62,834 nt of DNA from Desulfothermus okinawensis JCM 13304 (GCA_001311565.1 BBBM01000014.1:1-62834); one strand, 5' to 3'; positions 30,792-42,404 are shown, counted from the stretch's first letter. Made by a program: numbers and translations. Notes: generated by a model not told the origin, from the letters alone.

Positions 30792-31115
30792 TCACTTTTT
30801 TTTGTTTTAAAGGTTTAGAATATACATTGACGGAACAAAAAGGGCACCACGCCCTTATATCTATTTTTGAAGAAAATTTTATTGCTTTTTTTTGCAAGTC
30901 CTAGATTTTTAAAACCCATTGGATCATAATTTTTAAGATCTGAGATATTTTGCTTATTTAAAATTTCAATTGCTGATTTTTTAGATAATTTGAACATATC
31001 CTGGACATAATCCCAAGAACCATAGAGTTTTTTTTCAATTAAACCACCATTTAATTTATTTGACCTGTTTAAGGGTTTTGTGAAATTTAAGGATACACCT
31101 TTTTTTAAAGATCAT
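30792..31115 (-). CDS. Hypothetical small CxxC protein upstream of metF
   Basis: About 106 residues after correcting three runs (near 31101-31107, 30886-30892, and 30796-30803). It starts MIFKKGVSLNFTKPLNRSNK, continues KLYGSWDYVQDMFKLSKKSA and ends near WCPFCSVNVYSKPLKQKK. The CPFC pair looks redox- or metal-binding. Its stop would lie 2 bases before metF, so the two are probably cotranscribed. It does not look like MetV, the usual metF partner in acetogens. Not recognised. Confidence 0.5.
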
Positions 31116-31127
31116 CTTTTTTTTATT

Positions 31128-31674
31128 TTAAAGGTAGATTTCTTGTTTTTTTATTGTTTTTATTAGCAATAAATCTATCTCTTTAAAATTACTTTTCATA
31201 AGATCATTTAGTATATCTGGATTAGTATTTAAGGATCTATCTATTATCCCTTCTATCAACACGTGAAAGACTTTACCTCTATTTAATTTAAATAGTTGTA
31301 ACATGTTTGGTATGAAATAGTTATGGGCAATAACATCAGATGCAAGGTGTGTTAAATAGCCAAATGCATAAGATTTAACGTGTATAGATTCTGATTGTAA
31401 TAGCTTAAATCCAGTATTCCAATTATGAGACGGGGCCTTTGATATCTTTTTCCCTTTCCCAATAAGGACATCAGGACTTATACACCCATATAGAAAATGA
31501 TATGGAAATTTAATAATAGTATCTGCTACGTTAGGTAACAATAAGTTTAAATTGTCAAAAACATATAATCCAAGGGACAGATGGAAACCAGGTCCCCAGG
31601 CAAATGCATTTATTGGAAACAAAATGGCTAATAATAAGAAAATTAAGAAAAATTTATTTTTTTTGACATGACAT
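31128..31674 (-). CDS. Zinc-dependent phospholipase C-like protein (PF00882 type)
   Basis: About 182 residues with an N-terminal hydrophobic stretch (FFLIFLLLAILFPINAFA) that fits a signal peptide, then AWGPGFHLSLGLYVFDN, ISPDVLIGKGKK, and HLASDVIAHNYFIP, the spaced His/Asp pattern of the PLC-like zinc family. In the sequence as given it is fused in frame to the upstream cytochrome through an A8 (31657-31664 on the plus strand, T8). With seven, the cytochrome stops and this gene starts at an ATG overlapping it (31674). Homologues are widespread in sulfate reducers; substrate unknown. Confidence 0.72.
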
Positions 31675-32048
31675 TCACCACAAGCAAGTGGGCCTTTTTT
31701 TTCTTTTTTTTGGTGACAGGTAATACATTGTTTGTGATAGGCATCCATTAAAGGTATTCTATTTTCCTTTGTCTTTTTCAGTTTATGGCAATCAGAGCAT
31801 GGTTGCCCAACGCTCATCCCCCCCTCCACCAGTTTTCCATTTTCGTACACATGGTGACACACGGAACAGTCATAAATTTCAGCCTTTTCATTGTGTTTGT
31901 CGTGTTCAAATATAGCTGGTGGCCTTTGATGGGATTTAAAAGCTGGGGACTTTATAAACTTCATATCCTCTTGGGCAAAACAAAATAGACTGAAGCTAAA
32001 AAAAATAGCTATTAAAATAGTTAGTTTTAATGATATCTTTTGTCTCAT
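31643..32048 (-). CDS. Tetraheme cytochrome c3-type protein, periplasmic
   Basis: Signal peptide MRQKISLKLTILIAIFF...FCFA, then about 110 residues with exactly four CxxCH heme sites: CSVCH, CSDCH, CITCH and CGECH, plus distal His candidates (FEHDKHN and the extra His after CSVCH). Class III cytochromes c3 carry electrons between periplasmic hydrogenases or formate dehydrogenases and membrane complexes in sulfate reducers. I start at 32048 because AGGGG lies just upstream. The end depends on the A8 at 31657-31664: with one base fewer, it ends CHVKKINFS at 31643. Confidence 0.85.
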
Positions 32049-32153
32049 ATGAACACCCCTTTTTTTAAGCAAGCGTCAGCCTGTTTAACAAAAAAAATAA
32101 AAACATACAAGTACAAAAAAAATTAGCTATTAATATTAGTTTGCACAAATACG

Positions 32154-33153
32154 TTACTGGCAGACTTCAAGCATTTTTGAAATAGCAATCCTGGCCAATT
32201 CCTTGGTTTTTACATCTACATACACCTGTTTTTTTTGTATCTAAATTTTTCAGGAGAGATAGCAAATTAGACTCACTTATCATTTCCATGTATTTGCAGC
32301 TAGTGGAAAATAACGGATATATTTCTTTATCCTTGTGTTGTTTTTTTTAGGCGGTTCACCAAATTGATTTCTGTTCCTATGGCTATTTTGCTCCCTTTTG
32401 GTTGTGAGCTTACGAATTTTATGATTTTTGAGGTTGAACCCCACTCATCAGCCCCTTCAACCACCTCAGGAGCACATTCGGGGTGAACAATTATCCTGGC
32501 ATCTGGGTTTTTGGTCCTAAAATACTGTATGTGTTGTTTCCTGAAATTTAGGTGGACATCACAGTGTCCTGGCCAAATATAGAGTTTATACTTCTTATTA
32601 AAAAGATCTCCTTCTAAATAGGATATTTCTCCTTCACCTATTCCAATGGCCCTGGCAGTGTTTATGGCCAGATTCCTGTCTGGTAAAAATAATACCCCAT
32701 CGCTGTTTTCCAATGCCCATTTTAACATAGTCACGGAATTTGCAGAAGTACACACACTTCCGCCAAATTTTCCACAAATGGCCTTTACCTTTGCAGATGT
32801 GTTTACGTATGCAATCGGGATAATTTTTCTTTTTTTCGTTTAAACTGGAGAGGGTGATCTCTATTAACTTGGCTGGGGCAAGGTCTGCTAAGGTACAACC
32901 AGCGTTTTTTTTCAGGAATAAATATTTGTTGGGAGTCGTTGGCCAAAATAGCTGTTGATTCTGCCATAAAATATACACCGCACATAACTATGTATTTGGC
33001 TTGAAGAGATGGTACTTTTCGTGCCAGTTCTAACGAGTCCCCAATAAAGTCTGCGTGTGTTACAATATTATCGCTTTCATAGTGGTGGGCGAGTATACAT
33101 AGATCATTCTTTAATTTGTCTTTTATCTTGAGAATTTTATCTGAAAGTGTCAT
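32154..33153 (-). CDS. nadA: Quinolinate synthase
   Basis: NadA condenses iminoaspartate and dihydroxyacetone phosphate to quinolinate, using a [4Fe-4S] cluster. Motifs: ILAHHYESDNIVTHADFIGD, IVMCGVYFMAESTAIL, MCTSANSVTMLKWA with VLFLPDRNLAINTA, and HPECAPEVVEGADEWGSTS. The three cluster Cys are in CGV, the HPEC segment and the tail. Breaks near 32341-32348, 32823-32835 and 32906-32913. About 330 residues. Divergent from metX, with about 150 bases between starts. Confidence 0.92.
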
Positions 33154-33262
33154 GGTTAGCTCTCCCTGTGTTATTTATAATTTCTTGAATATTAAGGGGT
33201 GGTTTGATACCTTTAGTTGTGCAGAAAACTTCTATCCTTTCTCACAAAATATGCGAAAAATC

Positions 33263-33284
33263 AAGCCAACATGGGTGTTGGCTT
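33263..33284 (+). promoter_or_regulatory. Hairpin in the metX leader
   Basis: AAGCCAACA (33263-33271) pairs perfectly with TGTTGGCTT (33276-33284) around a TGGG loop, 18 bases before the metX ATG. Only three T follow, so it is not an obvious terminator. It could control translation. Confidence 0.4.
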
Positions 33285-33302
33285 TAACATATTGGGACTG
33301 TT

Positions 33303-34470
33303 ATGGATATAGATAAAAATTCTGTGGGACTTGTTGAAAAACGCTATTACACATTCGCACATTCCCCGGATGAATTTATTTTTGAAAGTGGTCAAAAATT
33401 GGGGCCCATTACCATTGCATATGAGACCTATGGTAACCTAAATAAAGACAAATCAAACTGTGTGTTAGTTCTCCATGCCCTGACTGGTGACTCCCATGCA
33501 GCAGGATATTACAGAGAGGATGATGCAAGGCTGGATGGTGGGATATAATGATTGGTCCATCTAAGGCAATTGATACAAATAAATTTTTTTGTGGTGTGTT
33601 CCAATGTTATTGGAGGCTGTATGGGCTCCACTGGTCCAAGTTCCATTGATCCACGGACTAATAAGCCCTATGGGGTAAGGTTCCCATTGTTGTGTATAGG
33701 GGATATGGTGAGGGCGCAAAAAAAGGCTACTTGAACACCTGGGAATAGAGAAAGTTCTAGCTGTAATAGGTGGTTCCATGGGGGTATGCAGGCCCTTGAG
33801 TGGAGCGTTAGATACCCAGAGATGGTGGAGGGCGCAATTTTAATTGCCACAACTGCAAAACATTCAGCAATGGCAATAGCATTTAATGAAGTGGCCAGGC
33901 AGGCCATTATGAGCGATCCCAATTGGAATAATGGAGACTACTATTCTTCTGTTCCTCCTGTACATGGACAGGCGGTGGCCAGAATGATTGGACATGTTAC
34001 TTATTTGTCTGACGTGGCACTTAGGCGTAAGTTTGACAGAAATATTCAAAAAGGGATTAACCCCTCAACCCAGAGAGGGTTCAGCTCAGGTGTATTTGAG
34101 ACAGATTTTCAAGTATCTAATTATCTCAGGTATCAAGGTGAAAAATTTGTAAGTAGATTTGATGCAAATTCTTTTTTTGTATCTAACCCGTGCAACAGAT
34201 TATTTTAATCTTGCAGAGACCCATGGCAAAGGCTCACTTGCATTGGCCATGTCAAAGGCAAGGGCAAAGTTTTTGGTTGTTTCATTTAGTTCTGATTGGC
34301 TCTATCCCACTTATCAGTCAAAGGAGATGGTAAAGGCCATGAAAAAAAATGGATTAGAGGTAAATTTTTGCGAGATCCAAATAGACTATGGACATGATTC
34401 CTTTTTGGTTCCAAATCCAAAACTATCAAGCCTAGTTAAGGCATTTTTGGAAAAACTTTATTCTAAGTAA
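33303..34470 (+). CDS. metX: Homoserine O-acetyltransferase
   Basis: MetX acetylates homoserine with acetyl-CoA for methionine synthesis (or succinylates it in some relatives). Motifs: [51 protein letters not shown], the nucleophile elbow [12 protein letters not shown], and the catalytic His in DYGHDSFLV. About 385 residues. Breaks: near 33542-33548 after LDGG, T7 near 33583-33589, A7 near 33718-33724, a missing base near 33780, T7 near 34171-34177. metW follows, the usual pairing in proteobacteria. Confidence 0.94.
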
Positions 34471-34552
34471 AATTGGTTACTATGACTGAAATGATATTCA
34501 AAGTTAAATAATTTTATAAGTTGCTAGCCCTACGTGTTCAACACTGGTGCTT

Positions 34553-34573
34553 GAACGTTGAACATTGAACTTT
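34553..34573 (+). repeat. Copy 2 of the 21-base dispersed repeat
   Basis: Exact match to 15957-15977. It lies 16 bases before the metW start, preceded by a half-inverted TGTTCAACACTGG at 34536-34548. Confidence 0.75.
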
Positions 34574-34588
34574 ATCGGGATATTAATA

Positions 34589-35189
34589 ATGAGATTTGAC
34601 TTAAAGACCATAGCAGAATGGATTAATCCCTCTAGCAAGGTGCTTGACCTTGGGTGTGGAAGTGGTGTCTTGCTTCAATATTTGATTCAACAGAAAAATG
34701 TAGAGGGTACAGGAATTGAGATAGACGAAGAAAAGGTGACCCAGGGAATCTTAAAGGGAGTCAATGTGATACAGGGAGATATAAATGAAGAGATATTAGA
34801 TTATGCAGATAATACCTTTGATTATGTAATATTGTCCCAGACCTTGCAACAGGTGAACCGTCCAGCTTGGTTGATTTCAGAGATGCTAAGGGTGGGGAAA
34901 AAGGGGATTGTGAGTTTTCCAAATTACAGTCATTATAAAAATAGGATTTATTTCTTTTTAAAGGGAAGGGCTCCAATCTCCAGGGAGCTCCCCTATGAGT
35001 GGTTTGATACCCCAAATATCAGGAGGATAAGTATAACAGATTTTAAGAGATTTTGTGGAATATTTGGCTTTAAGATTGAAAAGGAGAAAAATATAAGCAC
35101 ATATCACCACGAAGAATACGGTAAGGTAGTTAGGTTTTTCCCAAATTTTTTTTGCAATTTATGGAATATTTATGCTTACAAAAAAGTAG
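34589..35189 (+). CDS. metW: Methionine biosynthesis protein MetW
   Basis: SAM-methyltransferase-fold protein that partners with MetX. Motifs: VLDLGCGSGVLLQYLI, GTGIEIDEEKV, FDYVILSQTLQQV, and SFPNYSHYKNRIYFFLKGR. The ATG at 34589 gives MRFDLKTIAEWI, the usual family start. A T8 run near 35144-35151 must lose one base; the tail then reads FFPNFFAIYGIFMLTKK, as in the family, and ends at 35189. About 199 residues. Confidence 0.92.
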
Positions 35190-35304
35190 AGCACTTTCAC
35201 CTTGACCTTGCATATTTAATCTCTTAAAAATTTTAGGACGTATCCAACCAGAGGTTCCTGCCTAAATTTTGACTTTAACCAAAGTGATGGAAAAGGAGAC
35301 TAAA

Positions 35305-35519
35305 ATGGAAAAAAAAGGAAAAGTGTCCCAGATATAAGCTAAATTCTGAGTATTGCCCATGTACCTATCCATCTTGCTCAAGACATGGAATATGCTGTGA
35401 ATGTATTAGATACCATAGGCTTAGAGGTGAGTTGCCTGCCTGTTATTTCACTGAAGAAGAGGAAAAAAAACCTATAACAGGAGCATAGAGTTTTATTTTC
35501 AGAGAAGGTTTAAGAGGTA

Positions 35520-35520
<1 letters not shown>
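35305..35520 (+). CDS. DUF6485-like small Cys-rich protein
   Basis: About 72 residues: [12 protein letters not shown] then [34 protein letters not shown] and [16 protein letters not shown]. The CPCTYPSC-x4-GICCEC pattern recalls the DUF6485 family of anaerobes, a probable metal-binding mini protein of unknown role. The A8 at 35310 region and the A8 at 35463-35470 disturb the frame (the second needs six or nine A). AAGGAG lies 8 bases upstream. The stop TAA overlaps the ATG of the GAF gene. Confidence 0.7.
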
Positions 35521-37533
<2,013 letters not shown>

Positions 37534-37559
37534 ATAAAAATGGATAAAGATTACGAATT

Positions 37560-38362
37560 ATGGATATAAAAGACCTTGAGTGCCTTTTACAAAAAAACAG
37601 TTGAAGTGGTTAAAGGGGCAGGAGAACTCATAAAAAAACTCAATTGGTAAAAAGCTCAATATTCAGCATAAGGGGGAGATAGACCTTGTCACAGAAATAG
37701 ATGTGGCTGTTGAAAATGAGCTTAAGAGGGAGCTCAAATTATTAGTGGATACAAATTTTTTTGGCAGAGGAGTCTGATTCATCAACTAAGGTAGGGGAAT
37801 GGCCTATCTGGATAGTTGATCCCTTAGATGGCACCACCAATTTTGCCCATTCACTGCCAATGGTGGCCACCTCAGTTGCCTTGTGGTATGAAGGAGAGGT
37901 GGTTTTAGGGGTCATAAATTTACCAATAATTGATGAGGTCTTTTCAGCATGTAAGGGCAAAGGTGCTTATTTAAACGGGAAAAAGATAAGAGTCTCTAAA
38001 CAAAAGGATTTAAAAAAAATTCTCTTATTGCAACAGGATTTCCATACGATATAAAGGACAAAATAGAACAGGTGATCCCACCTATTAAATCAGTGCTGCT
38101 TTCCTGTCAGGGACTCAGGAGAATGGGTGCTGCTGCAATTGATCTTGCTTATGTTGCCTGTGGGAGATTTGAAGGTTTTTTTGAACAGGGACTAAAACCA
38201 TGGGATATTGCAGCTGGTTGGCTTATGGTGAGGGAGGCAGGAGGTATGGTCACAGATTATAATACCAATCCATTGTCACTCTATTCCCCCAATATACTTG
38301 CAACCAACAAAAACATCCACTTTGATCTTTCCAAGTTGATTCTTTCTGGGAAAAGATTATAA
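37560..38362 (+). CDS. suhB: Inositol-1-monophosphatase family protein (SuhB-like)
   Basis: Mg-dependent sugar phosphatase fold. Motifs: KGEIDLVTEIDVAVE, the metal site EESD, WIVDPLDGTTNFAHSLP, and KPWDIAAGWLMVREAGG. About 264 residues. Breaks: A7 near 37591-37597, A7 near 37636-37642, T7 near 37757-37763, A7 near 38013-38019. Could act on inositol-1-phosphate, fructose-1,6-bisphosphate or 3'-phosphoadenosine 5'-phosphate; family members differ. Confidence 0.9.
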
Positions 38363-38395
38363 CTAAATAAATCTTAAGAAAAAAAGGAGATAAAT

Positions 38396-40547
38396 ATGAA
38401 AAAGGGTTTAGATGCCATATTCTCTCCAGAGTCTGTGGCTGTTATAGGTGCTTCAACTACCCCTGGCAAGGTAGGGCATGATATATTTTTAAATGTTTTA
38501 AAGGGTGGATTTAAGGGGGTCATATTTCCTGTAAATCCAAGGGCCAAATCTGTTGTAAGTGTGAAGGCCTATCCAACCATATTGGATATACCAGACCCAG
38601 TGGACCTGTCTTTTATTATTTTGCCTCCAAAGTTGGCCATGGAGGCAGTGAAACAATCAATAGAAAAGCAGGTGGGTGGGATTGTTATAGTTTCAGCAGG
38701 ATTTAAGGAAGTTGGTGGTGAAGGTGCGAAAATAGAGCAGGAAATTGCAAATATGTGCAGGGAAGCTGGAGTCCGTTTGGTTGGACCTAACTGTCTTGGT
38801 GTGATAAATCCCCTTGACAATGTACGTTTAAATGCAAGTTTTTCCAGGAGAATGCCACAGCCTGGAAAGATATCTTTTATTTCCCAGAGCGGAGCCCTTT
38901 GTACTGCAGTTTTGGATTTTGCAGCAGATAGGGAATTTGGGTTTTCAAAATTTATATCCATAGGAAATAAAGCAGATGTGGATGAAGTTGATTTAATGGA
39001 GTATTTTTACAATGACCCTGATACAGAAGTGATAATGATATACCTAGAGGAACTAAGAAGGGCAAGGGATTTTATTGATACTGCAAAAAAAATAACATCT
39101 GGGGACAATCCAAAACCCCTATTGGTGATTAAGTCTGGTCGAACAGTTGCAGGTGCAAAGGCTGCAGCATCTCACACAGGAGCAATAGCAGGTTCAGATG
39201 CAGTTTACAGTGCAATATTTGACCAAACAGGGATTATTAGGGCAGAGACCATAAATGAGCTCTTTGATTTTGCCACAGCATTTACATATAAGAGTGAAAC
39301 TCCTCTGGGTAAGATCAGGACAAAGGTACCTGCAGGAAATAGGGTGGCCATTATAACAAATGCTGGTGGTCCTGGAATAGTTGCAACAGATGTTACTGTA
39401 ACAACAGGTTTAACACTGGCAGAATTAACAGATGAGACAAAAGAGAAATTAAGTAAATATCTTCCCCCTACTGCCAATATACACAATCCCATTGATGTAA
39501 TTGGAGATGCCACATCAGATAGGTATGAAAATGCCCTTAGGACAGTTATATTTGATCCAAATGTGGATGGGGCTCTGGTTATTCTAACTCCCCAGTCTAT
39601 GACAGATGCAAGGGCAACTGCTGAAGCAATCGTCAGGGTTGCGTCTACCACCAATAAGCCCATAGTATCCTGTTTCATGGGGGTTGTGGATGTATCTTCA
39701 GGTGTACACTATCTCCAGGAACATGGATATCCGGTCTTTAGTTTTCCAGAAAATGCTGCCAAGGCCCTGGGTGCCCTGTATAAATTTAATAGCTGGTTAC
39801 ACAGGGAGACCTACGAGGAAATAGAAGTTACCTATGACAGACAAAGGGCAGAGGAATTAATAAGAGGGTATGTGGAGGAGGATGAAACAAGGCTAACTGA
39901 GATACAGTGCAGGGACCTCTTAAGGCATATGATTTTGATGTTTTGCCAATGGAACTTGCAACAACTGAAGATGAGGCTGCAGACATTGCCAGAAAGATAG
40001 GCTCTCCTGTGGTCCTAAAGATAGTATCCCCTGATATACTCCACAAATCAGATGCCAGAGGAGTCCTTGTCAATCTTTCCACAGAAAAGGAAATAAGAGA
40101 GGGTTTTAATAAAATAGTGAAAAATGCGTATGAGTATAAAAAAAGATGCAAAGATTCATGGTGTACTTGTACAAAAAAATGGCTCCAAGGGGTATAGAAT
40201 GTATAGTTGGTGCAACAAGATATCCAAGATTTGGTCCCCTTGTTATGTTTGGCTTTGGAGGGGTTTTTGTTGAGGTTTTTAAAGATGTGTCCTTTAGAAT
40301 AGCCCCCCTATCTAGAGGAGATATTAGGAGAATGGTCCAAGGTATAAGGGCATATAAACTCCTTGAAGGATTTAGGGGGGATAAGAGAAAAGACATAGAT
40401 GGTTTAGAAAAAGCTATAATGAAGATATCCCATTTGATGGTAAATCATCCAGAGATCCAGGAGTTGGATATAAATCCCCTTATTGTCCATGATGAGAATA
40501 TGGGTATTAGCGTTGCTGATTGCAGAATTATTTTGAAAAAGAAATAG
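38396..40547 (+). CDS. ADP-forming acetate/acyl-CoA ligase (fused alpha and beta subunits)
   Basis: About 715 residues. The alpha half has a CoA-binding Rossmann domain (VAVIGASTTPGKVG), GPNCLGVINP, and SFISQSGALCTAVLDFAA, plus the phospho-His candidate in KAAASHTGAIAGS. The beta half is an ATP-grasp domain (PVVLKIVSPDILHKSDARGV, MVMFGFGGVFVEV-like FGFGGVFVEVFKD, ELDINPLIVHD). It interconverts acyl-CoA + ADP + Pi with acid + CoA + ATP, giving substrate-level ATP. Breaks near 39925 (before YDFDVLP, a missing base), 40140-40146 and 40174-40180. AGGAG is 7 bases upstream. Confidence 0.9.
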
Positions 40548-40559
40548 GAAATAAAAAGA

Positions 40560-40611
40560 GACCTGAATTCGCCATAAGGGAGGATTATTTTTCAAACTGC
40601 GAATCCAGGTC
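40560..40611. terminator. Long-stem hairpin between convergent genes
   Basis: GACCTGAATTCGC (40560-40572) pairs with GCGAATCCAGGTC (40599-40611), 12 of 13 bases, with a 26-base loop. No T tract follows on either side. It sits in the 92-base gap between the convergent synthetase and porin genes and may stop transcription both ways. Confidence 0.4.
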
Positions 40612-40639
40612 CTATAGAATAAAGAGTGCTTTGGGCTTG

Positions 40640-41773
40640 CTAAAACTCTACTACATACCTGACCCCGTATATGAAACCATCAGTATCATCTATATTGTGT
40701 TTGTAGTTATCATCCATATATTGGATATCCAGTGACAGATGACTGTAGTCAGTTACCTTGAATTTTATATATCCTTCCACTGCCTGGGTGTTGTCCACGT
40801 CTGCCTTGTCAGCACCGTCTAGATATGCATATCCAACACCTATTTCATCATCCTCTCTTCCCCATAGTTTACCGTTTATATTGATTCCACCTGAATACAT
40901 GGTATCAAAATCAACTATTGCATCGTCGTCCTGCCATCCAAATCTGAAAAATACTCCAAATATGTCTCCTAATTTTTGATCTATTGATACTCCAATTCCC
41001 TGATATCTTTCTTCTGAACCCTTCCATCCTTGAAATTCTTCAGTGGTTTCATATCCCGTTAACCTGTAATTGCCTTGGCCCAGGGGCGTGTTTAGATTGT
41101 ATCCTATTTCTGCCCCATAGTAATTATAGGATTTTGTATCGTCCTCATCTGGTGTCTCCCATTTATCTGTCTTTGTGCTCATTCCAAGGGCCTTTATATA
41201 AAAGTTCTTAATGGATAGCTCAACTACTCCTCCAATATCGTAAGAAGGTAAATTTAATAGGGGATTGTTTACAAATACCTCATTCATAAATTGAGTTGCC
41301 TGGTCGTTGGCAAATTCATTTGCATCCAAGTATGCAGTGGAGTCAATTATCCCAAAAGTACCTGACAGAGATATATCTTGGGATATGTTAAAGGTATGTT
41401 TATACCATGCCTCCAATAGATAGTCCCTACTCCTTCCATTAATGTCCTTTACATCGTCTTCAAGGTCTTCTGCATAGGATGAGAACATAAATGGAGAATT
41501 ATTATGTAAACTATTTCCTGCTGCAAAACTAAAGGTGAGCTGCAACTCGTCTATGTCCGTGGGATGGAAATTAAAACCAATGTCTGATGATACACTGCCC
41601 CTTCCCAGACTATCGTCAGTGTTATTAGAATCATAGTCCATATACTGATATGCCCCAGATATGGACACATCTAATGAGAGTTCTTTTGTAATGTCATAGG
41701 CATGGACATAACTCTTAAATGTGGTGGATACAAGAAAGACTAAGGCCATGAATAAGATTTTTTTTGATACCAT
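40640..41773 (-). CDS. Outer-membrane porin-like protein under a cobalamin riboswitch
   Basis: Intact 377 residues. Signal peptide MVSKKILFMALVFLV...YVHA is followed by alternating beta strands with acidic loops, for example LGRGSVSSDIGFNFHPTD, YDIGGVVELSIKNFYIKALG, EIGVGYAYLDGADKADVD, and a terminal strand ending IYGVRYVVEF with the C-terminal Phe of outer-membrane barrels. It resembles OprB-type carbohydrate porins in layout. No TonB box, plug domain or BtuB features are seen. The A8 at the start (41758-41765) is in frame here. The only gene downstream of the riboswitch at 41968-42229. Confidence 0.8.
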   Translation of the reverse strand: MVSKKILFMALVFLVSTTFKSYVHAYDITKELSLDVSISGAYQYMDYDSNNTDDSLGRGSVSSDIGFNFHPTDIDELQLTFSFAAGNSLHNNSPFMFSSYAEDLEDDVKDINGRSRDYLLEAWYKHTFNISQDISLSGTFGIIDSTAYLDANEFANDQATQFMNEVFVNNPLLNLPSYDIGGVVELSIKNFYIKALGMSTKTDKWETPDEDDTKSYNYYGAEIGYNLNTPLGQGNYRLTGYETTEEFQGWKGSEERYQGIGVSIDQKLGDIFGVFFRFGWQDDDAIVDFDTMYSGGININGKLWGREDDEIGVGYAYLDGADKADVDNTQAVEGYIKFKVTDYSHLSLDIQYMDDNYKHNIDDTDGFIYGVRYVVEF

Positions 41774-41865
41774 AAATCCTCCTTTTGCATTTTTTGTGTT
41801 ATTTTTTAAAAAAAAGTGTATGTAGGATATATTATTATTTTTTAAGTATCAAGTATTTTTTTAAT

Positions 41866-41903
41866 AAAAAAAATCCCTGAGATTAAAAAAATCTCAGGGA
41901 TTT
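41866..41903 (-). terminator. Riboswitch expression platform: intrinsic terminator before the porin gene
   Basis: On the minus strand AAATCCCTGAGAT (41903-41891) pairs with ATCTCAGGGATTT (41883-41871) and runs into a U8 tract (41873-41866). It lies between the cobalamin riboswitch and the porin start, so it is probably the regulated terminator. A second 17-base inverted repeat at 41920-41936/41947-41963 lies between them. Confidence 0.8.
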
Positions 41904-41967
41904 CCCTTTTTTTATCCCCAATTTAAAATATAGCCCCATGTCCCGAGGGCAATATTTTAAATTTTAC

Positions 41968-42229
41968 TCAGGCAGGTCTTCTGACTCTAAGGATCATCCT
42001 ACTTGCTGCGCCTTCCCTCCCGCCCCGCCACCTTTTCAAGTGAAGGACCTGCTCTTTGCAAGTAGCAGTTTGTGAAGGTCAAAAACTTTTGGCTTCACCT
42101 ATGTCCTTGCTTAAAAAGGTGGCGGGGAAGAAAGTGGCCTTTTGCAGCTTTCGTCCCCTTATCACAGCCGCGGGCCGGTTCCGGATTTGCACCGGATTCC
42201 CTTTTAAGCCTAACGGCACCTGATGCAGC
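41968..42229 (-). promoter_or_regulatory. Cobalamin riboswitch
   Basis: On the minus strand the conserved elements appear in order: GGTGCC near 42216-42221, then AAAAGGGAATCCGGTGCAAA and TCCGGA (42180-42210), CTGTGA near 42165, a GCCAC stem region, GGGAAGGCG, GATCCTTAG, and the closing AGTCAGAAGACCTGCCTG at 41969-41987. These match the B12 riboswitch consensus. The switch is oriented toward the porin gene and should lower its expression when adenosylcobalamin is abundant. Confidence 0.95.
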
Positions 42230-42359
42230 TTTTTTTATCTCATATCCATATGCTTTGTCAACAAATAGCAAAATTTTTTTATCAATTACCCCTTGTCATA
42301 GGCATCCTTAGTGTATAAAATCCCAAAAATTCTTGATGTCGGATATTTGAGTGACATTA

Positions 42360-42404
42360 GCCCAAGTTTGTCATTTTGATAAACTTGGGCGAATACTTTA
42401 ATAA
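42360..42404 (+). promoter_or_regulatory. Promoter overlapped by a 13-base inverted repeat
   Basis: GCCCAAGTTTGTC (42360-42372) and GATAAACTTGGGC (42378-42390) form an inverted repeat with one mismatch and a 5-base centre. A -35 box TTGATA (42376-42381) with a 17-base spacer and TAATAA (42399-42404) lies over its right half. This is the layout of a repressor operator. The gene at 42418 follows an AGAGG ribosome site. Confidence 0.6.

Noticed and set aside
39205..39678. 157-codon minus-strand frame inside the acyl-CoA synthetase
   Set aside because: Antisense to an intact, well-conserved stretch of the synthetase.
42072..42311. Plus-strand frame through the B12 riboswitch
   Set aside because: The sequence is explained by the riboswitch on the other strand; encoded peptide has no family features.
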